NCBI GenBank assembly: GCA_049509915.1
Contig: JBEKZL010000003.1
Location: 1 to 61,439 of the forward strand
Length of the DNA stretch: 61,439 bases
Reading direction: 5' to 3'
From: JBEKYD01 sp049509915
Lineage (GTDB): Bacteria > Acidobacteriota > Terriglobia > Bryobacterales > Bryobacteraceae
In this document: piece by piece, positions 1-8,764 of the stretch
How the letters are laid out: each line of letters begins with the position of its first letter
Position numbering within the stretch: the first letter of the stretch is position 1
Notes under the pieces: model-generated
The model's input: the letters and a program-made list of their open reading frames with translations, nothing else
Told to the model about the DNA's origin: nothing
Databases searched by the model: none
Position numbers and translations under genes: made by a program

Positions 1-2898
1 TACCATGGCGCCGCCGAGGAAACCCGCGCCACCCTCGGCATCAGCAAAGTCATGACCCTGAGCTGCACCTACGACCACCGCGTGATTCAGGGCGCCGAGT
101 CGGGAGCCTTTCTGGGGCAGGTACAGGCCCTGCTGGACGGCAAGGACGGCTTCTACGAAGAGGTCTTCGACCATCTCCGCATGCCCCACCAGCCGGTCCA
201 CTGGGAAGTCGACCGCAAACCCATGCTGGCCGGTACCACCACCGCCCGCACCGCCGAGATCGCCAAGGAAGCCGGCATCATGCAGATGATCAACGCCTAT
301 CGCGTGCGCGGTCATCTCATCGCCGACCTCGATCCGCTCGGGCACGAACCCAGCTATCATCCCGAGCTCGATCCGGAAACCTACGGTCTCACCATCTGGG
401 ACCTCGATCGCGAGTTCCTCACCGGAAGCCTCGGCGAGACCATCGGCGAAGGCGCCCCCAAGCCGGTCGCTACCCTCCGCGAGATCCTCGAAACCCTCCG
501 CCAGACCTACTGCGGCAAGATCGGGCCTGAATACATGAACATCCAGGTGCCCGAGCAGAAACGCTGGCTGCAACAGCGCATGGAGCACCAGGCCAATAAC
601 TGGCCGCTGGGCCGGGAAACCCGCCTGCGCATTCTGGCCAACCTGTTCGCGGCCGAGGAGTTCGAGCATTTTCTGCATTCCCGTTTCGTGGGTCAGAAAC
701 GCTTTGCCCTGGAGGGCGGAGAAACCGCGCTCGCCATCCTGGAGGAGGTTCTGGAAAAAGCCTCTGGCGATAACGTCCACGAAATCGTCATCGGCTTGGC
801 GCATCGCGGCCGGCTGAATCTGCTGGCAAACGTGGTGGGCAAGGATGTCAAACAGATTTTTTCCGAGTTCGAGGGCGAGGTGGATCCCGCCAGCACGCAG
901 GGCTCCGGCGATGTAAAGTACCACCTGGGCGCCTCCGGCGTCCGCAAGACGGCGGTCGGCCGGGACATCGTGGTGTCGGTCGCGCCCAACCCCAGCCACC
1001 TCGAAGCCGTCGATCCGGTGGTCGAAGGCATCGTGCGGCCCAAGCAGGACCGGCTGGGCGACCCTTCTCGCGCGCGCGTGATACCGGTGCTGGTGCATGG
1101 CGATGCCGCCTTCGCCGGCCAGGGCGTGGTGGCCGAAACCCTCAATCTCTCCCAGCTCGACGGCTATTCCACCGGCGGTACGGTTCACCTGGTCATCAAC
1201 AACCAGATTGGTTTCACCACCCTGCCCGACGAATCGCGCTCCACTCCCTATTCCACCGACGTGGCCCGGGGCGTGCAAGCGCCCATTTTCCACGTCAACG
1301 GCGACGACCCCGAGGCCGCCGTCCGCGTCGCCCAGATCGCCTTCGATTACCGCCAGGCTTTCAAGAAAGACGTCGTAATCGACATGATCTGCTATCGGCG
1401 CCACGGCCACAATGAAGGCGACGATCCCAGCTATACGCAACCCATTCTGTACCGCAAGATCAGGGCGCACACGCCGGTAGCCCAGCTCTATTCCGAGCGC
1501 CTGGTGAGCGAGGGCGTCGTCAGCGCCGAAGAGGCGGAAGCCTTGCGCCGGAGTTTCGCTCAGCGCCTCGCCGAAGCCTACGACCAGGCGGAGGAGAAGA
1601 TCGAGCACTTCCAGTTGCAGGAACTGAGCGCGGTCCCGAGCGAGGAGATCAGCAATTTCTGCCCGCGGACGGCCGTCAACCGCGCTGTCGTGGAGCGCGT
1701 CACCCGTGCCATGACCCAGTTCCCGGAGAGCTTCCGCCTGCATCCCAAGCTGCGCGGCTTTGTGGAGAAGCGGCGGGAGGCGGTCGCGAACGACGGCCCC
1801 ATTGACTGGGCATTCGGCGAGGCCCTGGCCTTCGGTACGCTGGCGCTGGAGGGTACGGCCGTTCGGCTCAGCGGTCAGGATTCCGGCCGCGGCACCTTTA
1901 GCCAGCGGCATCTGGCGTTCTACGATTCCGAAACCGGCCATCGCTACGTGCCCCTGCAGCACATTTCGCCCGATCAGGGGCGTTTCGAAGTCTTCGACAG
2001 CTCGCTCAGCGAGTATGCCGTGCTGGGCTTCGAATTCGGCTACAGCGTCGCCGACCCCTTGTCGCTGGTCATCTGGGAAGCGCAGTTCGGCGATTTCGCT
2101 AATGGGGCGCAGATCATGATCGATCAGTTCATCTCCAGCGCCGAATCGAAGTGGGGCCAGCCCAGCGGCCTGGTCATGCTGCTGCCTCACGGCTATGAGG
2201 GCCAGGGGCCGGAGCACTCCAGCGCGCGCATCGAGCGTTACCTCACCCTCTGCGCCGAAAACAACCTGCAGGTCGCCAACTGCACCACCCCGGCGAATTA
2301 TTTTCACCTGCTCCGCCGCCAGATGTACGGCGGTCCCGACCGGCGGGGCGTTCGCAAACCGCTGGTTGTCTTCACGCCCAAGAGCCTGCTGCGCCACCCG
2401 CGGGCCACTTCGCGCGTGCACGATTTCATCAGCGGCGGGTTCTCCGAATTTCTGGGCGACGAGCCGGCGCAGGATGTTTCCCGCGTTTCCCGGGTGGTCT
2501 TCTGCTCCGGCAAGGTCTATTACGACCTGGCCGCCGCACGCCAGGAACGCAAGGCCGATCACGTGGCCCTGGTGCGGGTGGAACAGTTGTATCCCTTCGC
2601 CGCCGACCAGGCGCGCGACATCCTGTCCCGCTATGCCGGCACGGCGGAAGTGGCCTGGGCGCAGGAGGAGCCGCGTAACATGGGCCCGTGGCGGTTCATG
2701 CGCGAGTTATTCCAACCCCTCCTAGATCCCACCCACCGCGAAATCTACTACGTGGGCCGCCCCGAGAGCGCCAGCCCGGCCACCGGCTCCGGCAAGCGCC
2801 ACCAGCAGGAGCAGGCCGAAATCGCCAACGACGCCCTGGCTCCCGGCCCCATCCTCGAAACCGGCAGAGTACGCATCGTCGCCCGGCGGCAGAAATAA
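1..2898 (+). CDS. kgd: Multifunctional 2-oxoglutarate dehydrogenase (KGD type: E2-like domain fused to E1), 5' truncated by the window
   Basis: This thiamine-diphosphate enzyme decarboxylates 2-oxoglutarate in the TCA cycle. The reading frame is open from base 1, so the start lies outside the window. The visible protein opens with the end of an acyltransferase (E2) domain, recognisable by TYDHRVIQGAESG, and then runs into a full E1 domain of about 880 residues. E1 landmarks are AHRGRLNLLANV, NPSHLEAVDP, HGDAAFAGQG, NNQIGFTT and RRHGHNEGDDPSYTQP. This E2-E1 order is that of mycobacterial and corynebacterial KGD/OdhA, not of a stand-alone SucA. The first ATG (base 52) is internal to the E2 motif and is not the start. 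No downstream operon partner is visible; the next region is a decayed toxin-antitoxin pair. Confidence 0.95.
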   Translation, partial: YHGAAEETRATLGISKVMTLSCTYDHRVIQGAESGAFLGQVQALLDGKDGFYEEVFDHLRMPHQPVHWEVDRKPMLAGTTTARTAEIAKEAGIMQMINAYRVRGHLIADLDPLGHEPSYHPELDPETYGLTIWDLDREFLTGSLGETIGEGAPKPVATLREILETLRQTYCGKIGPEYMNIQVPEQKRWLQQRMEHQANNWPLGRETRLRILANLFAAEEFEHFLHSRFVGQKRFALEGGETALAILEEVLEKASGDNVHEIVIGLAHRGRLNLLANVVGKDVKQIFSEFEGEVDPASTQGSGDVKYHLGASGVRKTAVGRDIVVSVAPNPSHLEAVDPVVEGIVRPKQDRLGDPSRARVIPVLVHGDAAFAGQGVVAETLNLSQLDGYSTGGTVHLVINNQIGFTTLPDESRSTPYSTDVARGVQAPIFHVNGDDPEAAVRVAQIAFDYRQAFKKDVVIDMICYRRHGHNEGDDPSYTQPILYRKIRAHTPVAQLYSERLVSEGVVSAEEAEALRRSFAQRLAEAYDQAEEKIEHFQLQELSAVPSEEISNFCPRTAVNRAVVERVTRAMTQFPESFRLHPKLRGFVEKRREAVANDGPIDWAFGEALAFGTLALEGTAVRLSGQDSGRGTFSQRHLAFYDSETGHRYVPLQHISPDQGRFEVFDSSLSEYAVLGFEFGYSVADPLSLVIWEAQFGDFANGAQIMIDQFISSAESKWGQPSGLVMLLPHGYEGQGPEHSSARIERYLTLCAENNLQVANCTTPANYFHLLRRQMYGGPDRRGVRKPLVVFTPKSLLRHPRATSRVHDFISGGFSEFLGDEPAQDVSRVSRVVFCSGKVYYDLAAARQERKADHVALVRVEQLYPFAADQARDILSRYAGTAEVAWAQEEPRNMGPWRFMRELFQPLLDPTHREIYYVGRPESASPATGSGKRHQQEQAEIANDALAPGPILETGRVRIVARRQK

Positions 2899-3028
2899 AG
2901 GACGGCCAGCCGATCTGGAGCCCTCTCCGCGACCGAGCCGGTCAGCGTGAAAAAGATCGTTGAACGACCTAAAGGGCCCATGTCATTCAATGAGATAACG
3001 GAGCGCGGGGGCTCCCCACGAAAATCGG

Positions 3029-3262
3029 ATGCCGAGACGCGCGCCCGACTTTCATGAAAAGCGCCGCTTCGACGATGGCGCGATAACGGAGGTGAGGATC
3101 TACGCCGTGCGTTCTTCCGTTCCGGGCAGTAAGCATCGGCTGAAGTACTCATTGTTCTGCCGGCAGGGTCGAAAGCGCCTCAGCAGCTACGACAACGGAA
3201 GACCGAAAGGTGCCCATCGCCACTACTGGAGCCGCGAAACGCCGTACGCGACGCCTGGCACC
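3029..3262 (+). pseudogene. Remnant of a DUF6516-like toxin
   Basis: The frame reads FHEKRRFDDGAITEVRIY, then VPGSKHRLKYSLF, YDNGRPKGAHRHY and RETPY. This pattern (acidic DG strand, VPGS-H-KY, YDN-KG-HRH) is what I know from the small toxin family DUF6516, which normally pairs with an HVO_A0114-type DNA-binding antitoxin. The usual C-terminal helix is gone: after RETPYATP the frame enters sequence that belongs to the partner gene in another frame. The N-terminus is also short. I infer an inactivated toxin. The family assignment is from memory of the motif pattern and needs an HMM search. Confidence 0.5.
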
Positions 3263-3556
3263 GCCTGGAGACAGGCAAGAAGGTTCGCGAGCGGCATCTA
3301 TCTTTCGAAAGCCTGGAGGGACTCCTGTCGCTCCTTACCCCCAAGAGATGGGAGCTGCTCAACTTTGTCCACAGCCATCCGGTGCGGAGCTGTCCGTGCG
3401 CTTTCCGTCGAGCTCAAGCGCGACTATCGCCGGGTCCATGACGATGTCGAGGCCATGGCGGCAGCGGGCCTGCTGGAGCGTGCCGGGCGAGTCGTGCGAG
3501 CCGATTGTGACGGTACCGACTCCACTTTCCGTTTCGATCGTTCTCGACCAGGCTGA
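3210..3556 (+). pseudogene. Frameshifted HVO_A0114-like winged-helix antitoxin remnant
   Basis: Pieces of one winged-helix protein lie in different frames. A possible GTG start at 3210 gives VPIATTGA. From about 3250 another frame reads DAWHRLETGKKVRERHLSF, then ESLEGLLSLLTPKRWELL. From about 3395 the third frame reads VRALSVELKRDYRRVHDDV, then AMAAAGLLERAGR, and ends at 3556. Read through the shifts, this is the LTPKRWELL plus RDYRRVHDDV pattern of HVO_A0114-family antitoxins. At least two frameshifts are needed, so it cannot make a normal protein. It overlaps the end of the toxin remnant, consistent with a deletion that fused the two genes. Confidence 0.5.
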
Positions 3557-3573
3557 CCGCGCCGGGCCAGCGC

Positions 3574-3975
3574 CTACTTCGCCGCCCGGAACCGTTCGTC
3601 GATCTCGACCTGGTAGCCGCTTGCCAGGCGGTTGGTTTCATTCGCCATGCCCACCACCGCCATCAATTCGGCGAACATCGCGTCGCTCATGCCGGCCTTG
3701 CGCGCGCTGGCGGTGTGCGAGGCGATGCAGTACGGGCACTGGTTGCTGGCGCTGACCGCGATGTAGATCAGCTCCTTGGTGAGCGGGTCCAGCGCGCCCG
3801 GCGCCATGATCTGCTTCACGCTCTCCCAGGTCCGGCGCAGCGTTGCGGGATCGTTCGCCAGAGCTTTCCAGAAGTTGTTGATCCAGTCGGTTTGGCGCGT
3901 GGTCATGATGTCGTCATAGACCGCCCGCACGTCTGCGCTGGCCTCGGAGTATTCGACAAGGCCGAGGGTAGCCAT
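3574..3975 (-). CDS. Carboxymuconolactone decarboxylase (AhpD-like) family protein
   Basis: This small protein (133 residues) belongs to the AhpD/carboxymuconolactone decarboxylase fold. The signature is CPYCIASHTASARKAG, with the two redox cysteines and downstream histidine of AhpD-like peroxidase or alkylhydroperoxidase proteins. The helix LTKELIYIAVSASNQ before it is typical. I start it at the ATG in front of ATLGLVEYSEA because a GAGAGGG ribosome site precedes that codon; a longer frame exists upstream but overlaps the neighbouring VOC gene. It lies 11 bp downstream of the VOC gene on the same strand, so the two are probably co-transcribed, perhaps for oxidant or electrophile detoxification (inference). 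Confidence 0.88.
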   Translation of the reverse strand: MATLGLVEYSEASADVRAVYDDIMTTRQTDWINNFWKALANDPATLRRTWESVKQIMAPGALDPLTKELIYIAVSASNQCPYCIASHTASARKAGMSDAMFAELMAVVGMANETNRLASGYQVEIDERFRAAK

Positions 3976-3986
3976 GGTGTCCCTCT

Positions 3987-4463
3987 CTAAGGACGGCCCC
4001 CGGCAAAGGCCTTGGCTTGTCGCTCCTCCACTTCTTCCGGAGTGAGGTCGTCGGTTCGGGTCGCCAGCGCCCAGTTGACCCCGAACGGGTCTCGCACGTG
4101 GCCATAGCGATCGCCCCAGAACTGGTCGGAGAGCGGCATGGTCACCTCGCACCCGGCCGCCACGGCCTGCTGCCATGTGGCATCCACGTCGGGGACGTAG
4201 AGATGCATGTGGAACGGCATCCGCCCCGTGGCCAGCGGCGGCTGGCCGAATTCGGCGGCGAAGTCATCGGAGAACATCAGCATGGAATCGCCGATGCGCA
4301 CGTGGGCGTGCATCAGCTTTCCGTTTGGCCCGGGCGAGCGGTCGATTTCGACGGCGCCGAACGCCCGAGTTAGAAAATCGATGTACCTGGCCGCGCCGTC
4401 CACAAACAAATGGGTGGTCACTGTGTGGAAGCCGGCCGGAATGGGACTTGCGGATTTCGACAT
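3987..4463 (-). CDS. VOC family protein (glyoxalase/bleomycin-resistance, PhnB-like)
   Basis: This is a 158-residue vicinal-oxygen-chelate fold protein. Visible features are the opening strand FHTVTTHLFVDGAARYIDFL, the metal-site neighbourhood MHAHVRIGDSMLMFSD, the second module MPFHMHLYVPDVDATW, and the ending WGDRYGHVRDPFGVNWAL, which is characteristic of PhnB-type VOC proteins. The substrate cannot be told from sequence. It is the first gene of a two-gene minus-strand unit with the AhpD-like gene. A divergent promoter for the large TonB receptor lies about 95 bp away. Confidence 0.9.
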   Translation of the reverse strand: MSKSASPIPAGFHTVTTHLFVDGAARYIDFLTRAFGAVEIDRSPGPNGKLMHAHVRIGDSMLMFSDDFAAEFGQPPLATGRMPFHMHLYVPDVDATWQQAVAAGCEVTMPLSDQFWGDRYGHVRDPFGVNWALATRTDDLTPEEVEERQAKAFAGGRP

Positions 4464-4556
4464 TCAGCCAGCATATCGCAATCGCCTACTGCCCGGTGAT
4501 CGGCTTATTACTCCCCAAGGCGCTGAAGTGGCGAACTATTGCCGGCGAGATATTTC

Positions 4557-4586
4557 TTGACAGCGCCGTGACTCCCACCGTAAAAT
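4557..4586 (+). promoter_or_regulatory. Sigma-70-type promoter for the TonB receptor at 4680
   Basis: TTGACA (4557-4562) and TAAAAT (4581-4586) are separated by 18 bp, about 95 bp before the ATG of the receptor. The surrounding A/T-rich stretch stands out from the high-GC neighbourhood. Confidence 0.65.
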
Positions 4587-4679
4587 TACGAAATTACCTA
4601 AACTCAAAACGGCCCCCCGCGTCAGGGTGGAGCGCTCCCAACGTCTGGGACGGACTTATTCGTTCTCCAGGAGGGGTCA

Positions 4680-7600
4680 ATGGGCTCTGTCTTCGAACGC
4701 TTCCATCGGTACGCGGCCTCGATTGTAATCGGCTTCGTACCCGTGATTTATCTCAGCACCTGTGCGGCACCGGCGGCGGCGCAGGTCGCCTCCGGCACGA
4801 TTGTTGGCCAGGTTACCGATTCGCAGCACGCGGTAATCGCAGGCTCTATTGTCAGGCTGGTCGACACCGCTACCAACGGCGTTCGGAGCGCCACCACCAA
4901 TGATGCGGGACGCTACACCATGGTGGACGTGCCGCCCGGCTCCTACGACCTCACTGTCACCAAGGACGGCTTCGCCGCCACTAAGCTAGTGGCCCAGAAG
5001 GTGGACGTCGGCGAAACGCTCACTCTCGACGTCACCCTCGAGGCCGGCGCGGTTACCACCACCGTCGAAGTGCAGGCCACAGCGGGTGCCGAACTGCAGA
5101 CGTTGAACGCCACCGTCGGCTCGACCATTACCAACGAGTCTCTCCAGTTGATGCCCAACCTGGCCCGCGACGCCTCTTATCTCTCGGTCATGCAGGTGGG
5201 CGTGACGCCCACCGGCAACGTCGCCGGAGCGGGAACGGATCAGAACTCCTTCCAGCTCGACGGCGGCTATAACAGCGACGACATGGCGGGCAACAATACC
5301 GGTTATGTGCCCGGAAACGGCTACATCGGCACGGGCTCCAGCGGCGGCACGCCGTCAGGCGTAATTCCGACACCGATCGAGAGCATCGAAGAAATCAAAA
5401 TCGGGAGCAGCGGCCAGACCGCCGACTTCAACAGCGCCGGCGGCAGCCAGGTGCAGATGGTAACCAAGCGCGGAACCAACGCATTTCACGGAGCCCTCTA
5501 CGAGTTCTACTTCGGAAACGACGTCGGCGCGGCCAATCTGTGGAAGAACAACCACACTCCCGACACTGCCGCCGGCTTGGCTTACACGCCCCTGCCCGCA
5601 ACCCATCGCAACCGCTTCGGGGGCGCCCTGGGCGGACCATTGACGCCCAAATTCTGGGGCGGCAAGACTTACTTCTTTGCCGACTTCGAGGGCATGCGCT
5701 ACCCCAATTCGGTCAGCTTCGAACGCGCCGTACCAACCCAGTTATTGAGGGATGGAATCGTACAACTCCCCAACACCGCCGGAATCGTCACTGCCTATAA
5801 CTTGAATCCCTACCCGGTCACGGTCAATGGCACCACTTACCAGCCGGCCGTCTGCAACACCGGTTTGTGCGATCCGCGCGGCATCGGCATGAATTCGCTG
5901 GTGTCCCAATTATGGTCCAAGCTGCCGATGCCCAACGACCCGCAGTACATCGTCTCGGGAGCCTCGGACGGCGTCAACGAGCAGGGTTATCTGGGAACCC
6001 TCTCTCTGCCGCAGACTTCCAATTTCTTTGTCGGCCGCATCGACCACGATTTCGGCGAAAAGTGGAAGTTCATGTCGAGCTATCGCTATTATTCTTATTC
6101 TCAGCAAACCAGCAACCAGACGACGCTCAGCCCGACCGGGCAGTACACCGCGACCGCTCCGCGGCCGCAGAAGCCGGATTACTTGATCGCCGGCGTGACA
6201 ACGTCGATCACCCCTACGCTTACCAACGACTTCCGCGCGAGTTACCTCCGCAACTACTGGCAGTGGTCGGATGCCGGCGGCCCCGCGAACCTGCCCGGTT
6301 TAGGCGGAGCGATCGAGCCGGGCGGGGAATCGGCGGCCACCAATGCGCTTCTCCCGACCAACATCAATTCACAGAGCACGCGGCAGCGTTTCTGGGACGG
6401 TCACGATCAGTTCTACAGCGACAACATGAGCCTGTTGCACGGCAATCATCTGTTCCAGTTCGGCGGATCGTACCTGCGCAACTTCGACTATCACGAGCGC
6501 AACGACAACGGTGTCGGCATCGATACCTACCCGACTTACCAGCTTACGAACGGATCGGGTATTCCGGCTTCCGGATATCCTACGCCCGTCGGCTTGGCTT
6601 CCTCCCAGGCCACTACTTATGACCAGCTCTATTCCGAGCTGTTGGGGATTGTCGGCCAGTCGCAAGTCATGTACTCGCGCGCCGGGCAGAACCTGGCCCT
6701 CAATCCGGTCGGGACTCCCGGCTTCGATCAGAGTATCATTCCAACATACGAGCTGTATTTCTCCGATACCTGGCACGTCAAACCGGACCTGACTCTGACC
6801 TACGGGTTAGCCTGGCAACTCGCCATGCCGCCCTACGAAATTCACGGGAAACAAGTAATGATGGTGAATTCGGCCGGCGAGCCGGTCAACATGAGCGACT
6901 TCCTGGCGCAGCGCCAAAAGGCGGCTTTGTCGGGCGAGGGGTTTGCTCCCGAAATCGGTTTTGCCACGGTGCAGAACGTTGGAGCCGGCGAGAAGTATCC
7001 TTACAACCCGTTCTACGGCGCCTTCAGCCCGCGCGTTTCGCTGGCCTGGAGTCCGGGCGCGGACAGCGGATTTCTGGGCGCGTTGATTGGGCACCAGAAG
7101 ACCGTGATTCGCGGGGGCTATTCCCGGATCTATGGCCGCACGAACGGTGTCGAGTTGGTTCTGGTGCCGCTGCTGGGCGCCGGAATTCTGCAAGCCGTGT
7201 CCTGCTACCCGGGCATGGCTGGAACCTGCGCCGGCGCGGGAACGCTTACCGCCGCCAACGCGTTTCGCATCGGAACGGACGGACTGACGGCGCCGCTGCC
7301 TTCCGTTTCGCCTACCCTGGCGCAGCCTTACTTCCCGGGTGTCAACGGCAACGCGCAAGCGAGCGACGGTTCGCTGCTCGATCCCAACTACAAGCCCAAC
7401 CATTCCGACGAGGTAAATATCACCATCCAGCGCGCGTTCAGCACCAAGGCGCTGGTAGAGTTCGGCTACATCGGCAAAAAGATCAGCGACATGTTCCAAC
7501 AGATCAACATCGACGCGGTGCCGACCATGACGACCCTCAACGGACAGTCCTTTGCGAATGCCTACGCCGCCGTATTCACCCAGTACTGCGGCCTTTCCTC

Positions 7601-8705
7601 GCCGACGTGCGCGGGCACAGCCGGGGCAGTCACTCCCCAACCCTTCTTCGAGGCGGCGATGGGCGGCAGCAGTTCGCCCTTCTGCGCCGGTTATTCGAGT
7701 TGCACGGCGGCGGTGGTTTCCAATTTCGGCGCCAGTATCAAGGCCACGCAAGTCTACACTCTCTGGCAGAACATGTCGTCGGCCAATGGATGGACGTTGG
7801 GGCGAACGCTGCTCAGTTCGCCGTCGCTGGGCACCGGCATCAGTGCGCAGACTACCGCGATGGAGCTCGATACGTCGCTGGGGCATGGCAATTACAACGC
7901 CGCGTTTGTCCGGTTTACCACCAAAGACTGGCACGGTTTGACCACGACCTCCAACTTTACCTACAGCAAGGGGCTGGGGACGGCGAGTGTCACATCGTCC
8001 ACCAGTTCCGCGACGGTTCCCGATCCGTGGAACTTGAACGTGGGGTACGGACCATGGTCCTACGACTTCAAGTATGTCTACAGCCTCCTGGTGCTCTATC
8101 AGCCTCCGGTTTTCAGAAGCTCGCACGGCCTTGCCGGTAAACTGCTGGGCGGCTGGTCGATTGCACCAATCTTCACTGCGCAGAGCGGCGCGCCGCTGCA
8201 AATCAGCGTCGATACCGGCAGTAACACCAATGCGCAGGCCTTCGGAGAAGTGTACGGAAACAGCAACCAGGCCGACTATGAGAACGCAGTCGGGATTTCG
8301 GCCTACACCGGCGGAAACACGCTGCATTCGGGCGTGGCGCCGTCCGGCGGCGTCGCCACCAGCGGAACCTCCGGCCTCAATATTTTTGCGAACCCGGCCG
8401 CGATTTATGCTGAGTTCCGGCCGCCGGTCCTCGGCCTGGATAACAACATGAACGGCGCCGGCCCGATTCGGGGCTTGCCGACCTGGAACCTGGACGCGTC
8501 GCTTTCCAAGGACTTTAGGGCCACGGAAAGGATCGCCGCCACTCTGAGCTTCCAATTCGTAAACGTCCTGAACCACTTTCAGGCTGCCAACCCGAGCATG
8601 AATATCGACTCGCCTCAAACCTGGGGCGTGGTGACGGCCCAGGCGACCACGGCGAATGGGGCACAGGCGCGCTGGATGGAGTTCGGGCTGCGTCTACGCT
8701 TCTAG
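4680..8705 (+). CDS. TonB-dependent receptor with N-terminal carboxypeptidase-regulatory-like domain (Oar-like)
   Basis: This is an outer-membrane, energy-coupled receptor of 1341 residues. It has a hydrophobic signal segment ending near AAPAAAQ. Next comes a Cna-B/CarboxypepD-reg domain at about residues 40-125 (GTIVGQVTDSQHAVIAG, GRYTMVDVPPGSYDL), then a plug-like region (FQLDGGYNSDDM, IEEIKIGSSGQTADF, GGSQVQMVTKRGTNAFHG). A long beta-barrel follows, ending in the aromatic-terminated strand MEFGLRLRF. An AGGAGGGG ribosome site stands before the ATG. Such receptors are strongly expanded in acidobacteria and usually have no SusD partner; none is seen here. The substrate is unknown. A GH29 fucosidase lies next to it but convergently, so a functional link is only a guess. 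Confidence 0.93.
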   Translation: MGSVFERFHRYAASIVIGFVPVIYLSTCAAPAAAQVASGTIVGQVTDSQHAVIAGSIVRLVDTATNGVRSATTNDAGRYTMVDVPPGSYDLTVTKDGFAATKLVAQKVDVGETLTLDVTLEAGAVTTTVEVQATAGAELQTLNATVGSTITNESLQLMPNLARDASYLSVMQVGVTPTGNVAGAGTDQNSFQLDGGYNSDDMAGNNTGYVPGNGYIGTGSSGGTPSGVIPTPIESIEEIKIGSSGQTADFNSAGGSQVQMVTKRGTNAFHGALYEFYFGNDVGAANLWKNNHTPDTAAGLAYTPLPATHRNRFGGALGGPLTPKFWGGKTYFFADFEGMRYPNSVSFERAVPTQLLRDGIVQLPNTAGIVTAYNLNPYPVTVNGTTYQPAVCNTGLCDPRGIGMNSLVSQLWSKLPMPNDPQYIVSGASDGVNEQGYLGTLSLPQTSNFFVGRIDHDFGEKWKFMSSYRYYSYSQQTSNQTTLSPTGQYTATAPRPQKPDYLIAGVTTSITPTLTNDFRASYLRNYWQWSDAGGPANLPGLGGAIEPGGESAATNALLPTNINSQSTRQRFWDGHDQFYSDNMSLLHGNHLFQFGGSYLRNFDYHERNDNGVGIDTYPTYQLTNGSGIPASGYPTPVGLASSQATTYDQLYSELLGIVGQSQVMYSRAGQNLALNPVGTPGFDQSIIPTYELYFSDTWHVKPDLTLTYGLAWQLAMPPYEIHGKQVMMVNSAGEPVNMSDFLAQRQKAALSGEGFAPEIGFATVQNVGAGEKYPYNPFYGAFSPRVSLAWSPGADSGFLGALIGHQKTVIRGGYSRIYGRTNGVELVLVPLLGAGILQAVSCYPGMAGTCAGAGTLTAANAFRIGTDGLTAPLPSVSPTLAQPYFPGVNGNAQASDGSLLDPNYKPNHSDEVNITIQRAFSTKALVEFGYIGKKISDMFQQINIDAVPTMTTLNGQSFANAYAAVFTQYCGLSSPTCAGTAGAVTPQPFFEAAMGGSSSPFCAGYSSCTAAVVSNFGASIKATQVYTLWQNMSSANGWTLGRTLLSSPSLGTGISAQTTAMELDTSLGHGNYNAAFVRFTTKDWHGLTTTSNFTYSKGLGTASVTSSTSSATVPDPWNLNVGYGPWSYDFKYVYSLLVLYQPPVFRSSHGLAGKLLGGWSIAPIFTAQSGAPLQISVDTGSNTNAQAFGEVYGNSNQADYENAVGISAYTGGNTLHSGVAPSGGVATSGTSGLNIFANPAAIYAEFRPPVLGLDNNMNGAGPIRGLPTWNLDASLSKDFRATERIAATLSFQFVNVLNHFQAANPSMNIDSPQTWGVVTAQATTANGAQARWMEFGLRLRF

Positions 8706-8716
8706 TGGGAGACTCC

Positions 8717-8751
8717 GTGGGGTAGACCATGTTTTTCGTGGTCTGCCCCAC
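8717..8751. repeat. Palindrome between convergent genes, probable bidirectional terminator (repeat family A variant)
   Basis: The arms GTGGGGTAGACCAT and GTGGTCTGCCCCAC flank a 7-base T-rich spacer. It sits between the convergent TonB receptor and fucosidase genes and shares the TAGACCA/TGGTCTG core with repeats at 13457, 37987 and 44005. Confidence 0.7.
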
Positions 8752-8764
8752 ATGGTTGTCTGAC

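Noticed and set aside
6807..8618. 603-codon minus-strand frame opposite the first TonB receptor
   Set aside because: Antisense shadow without recognisable motifs; the plus strand holds a complete receptor barrel.
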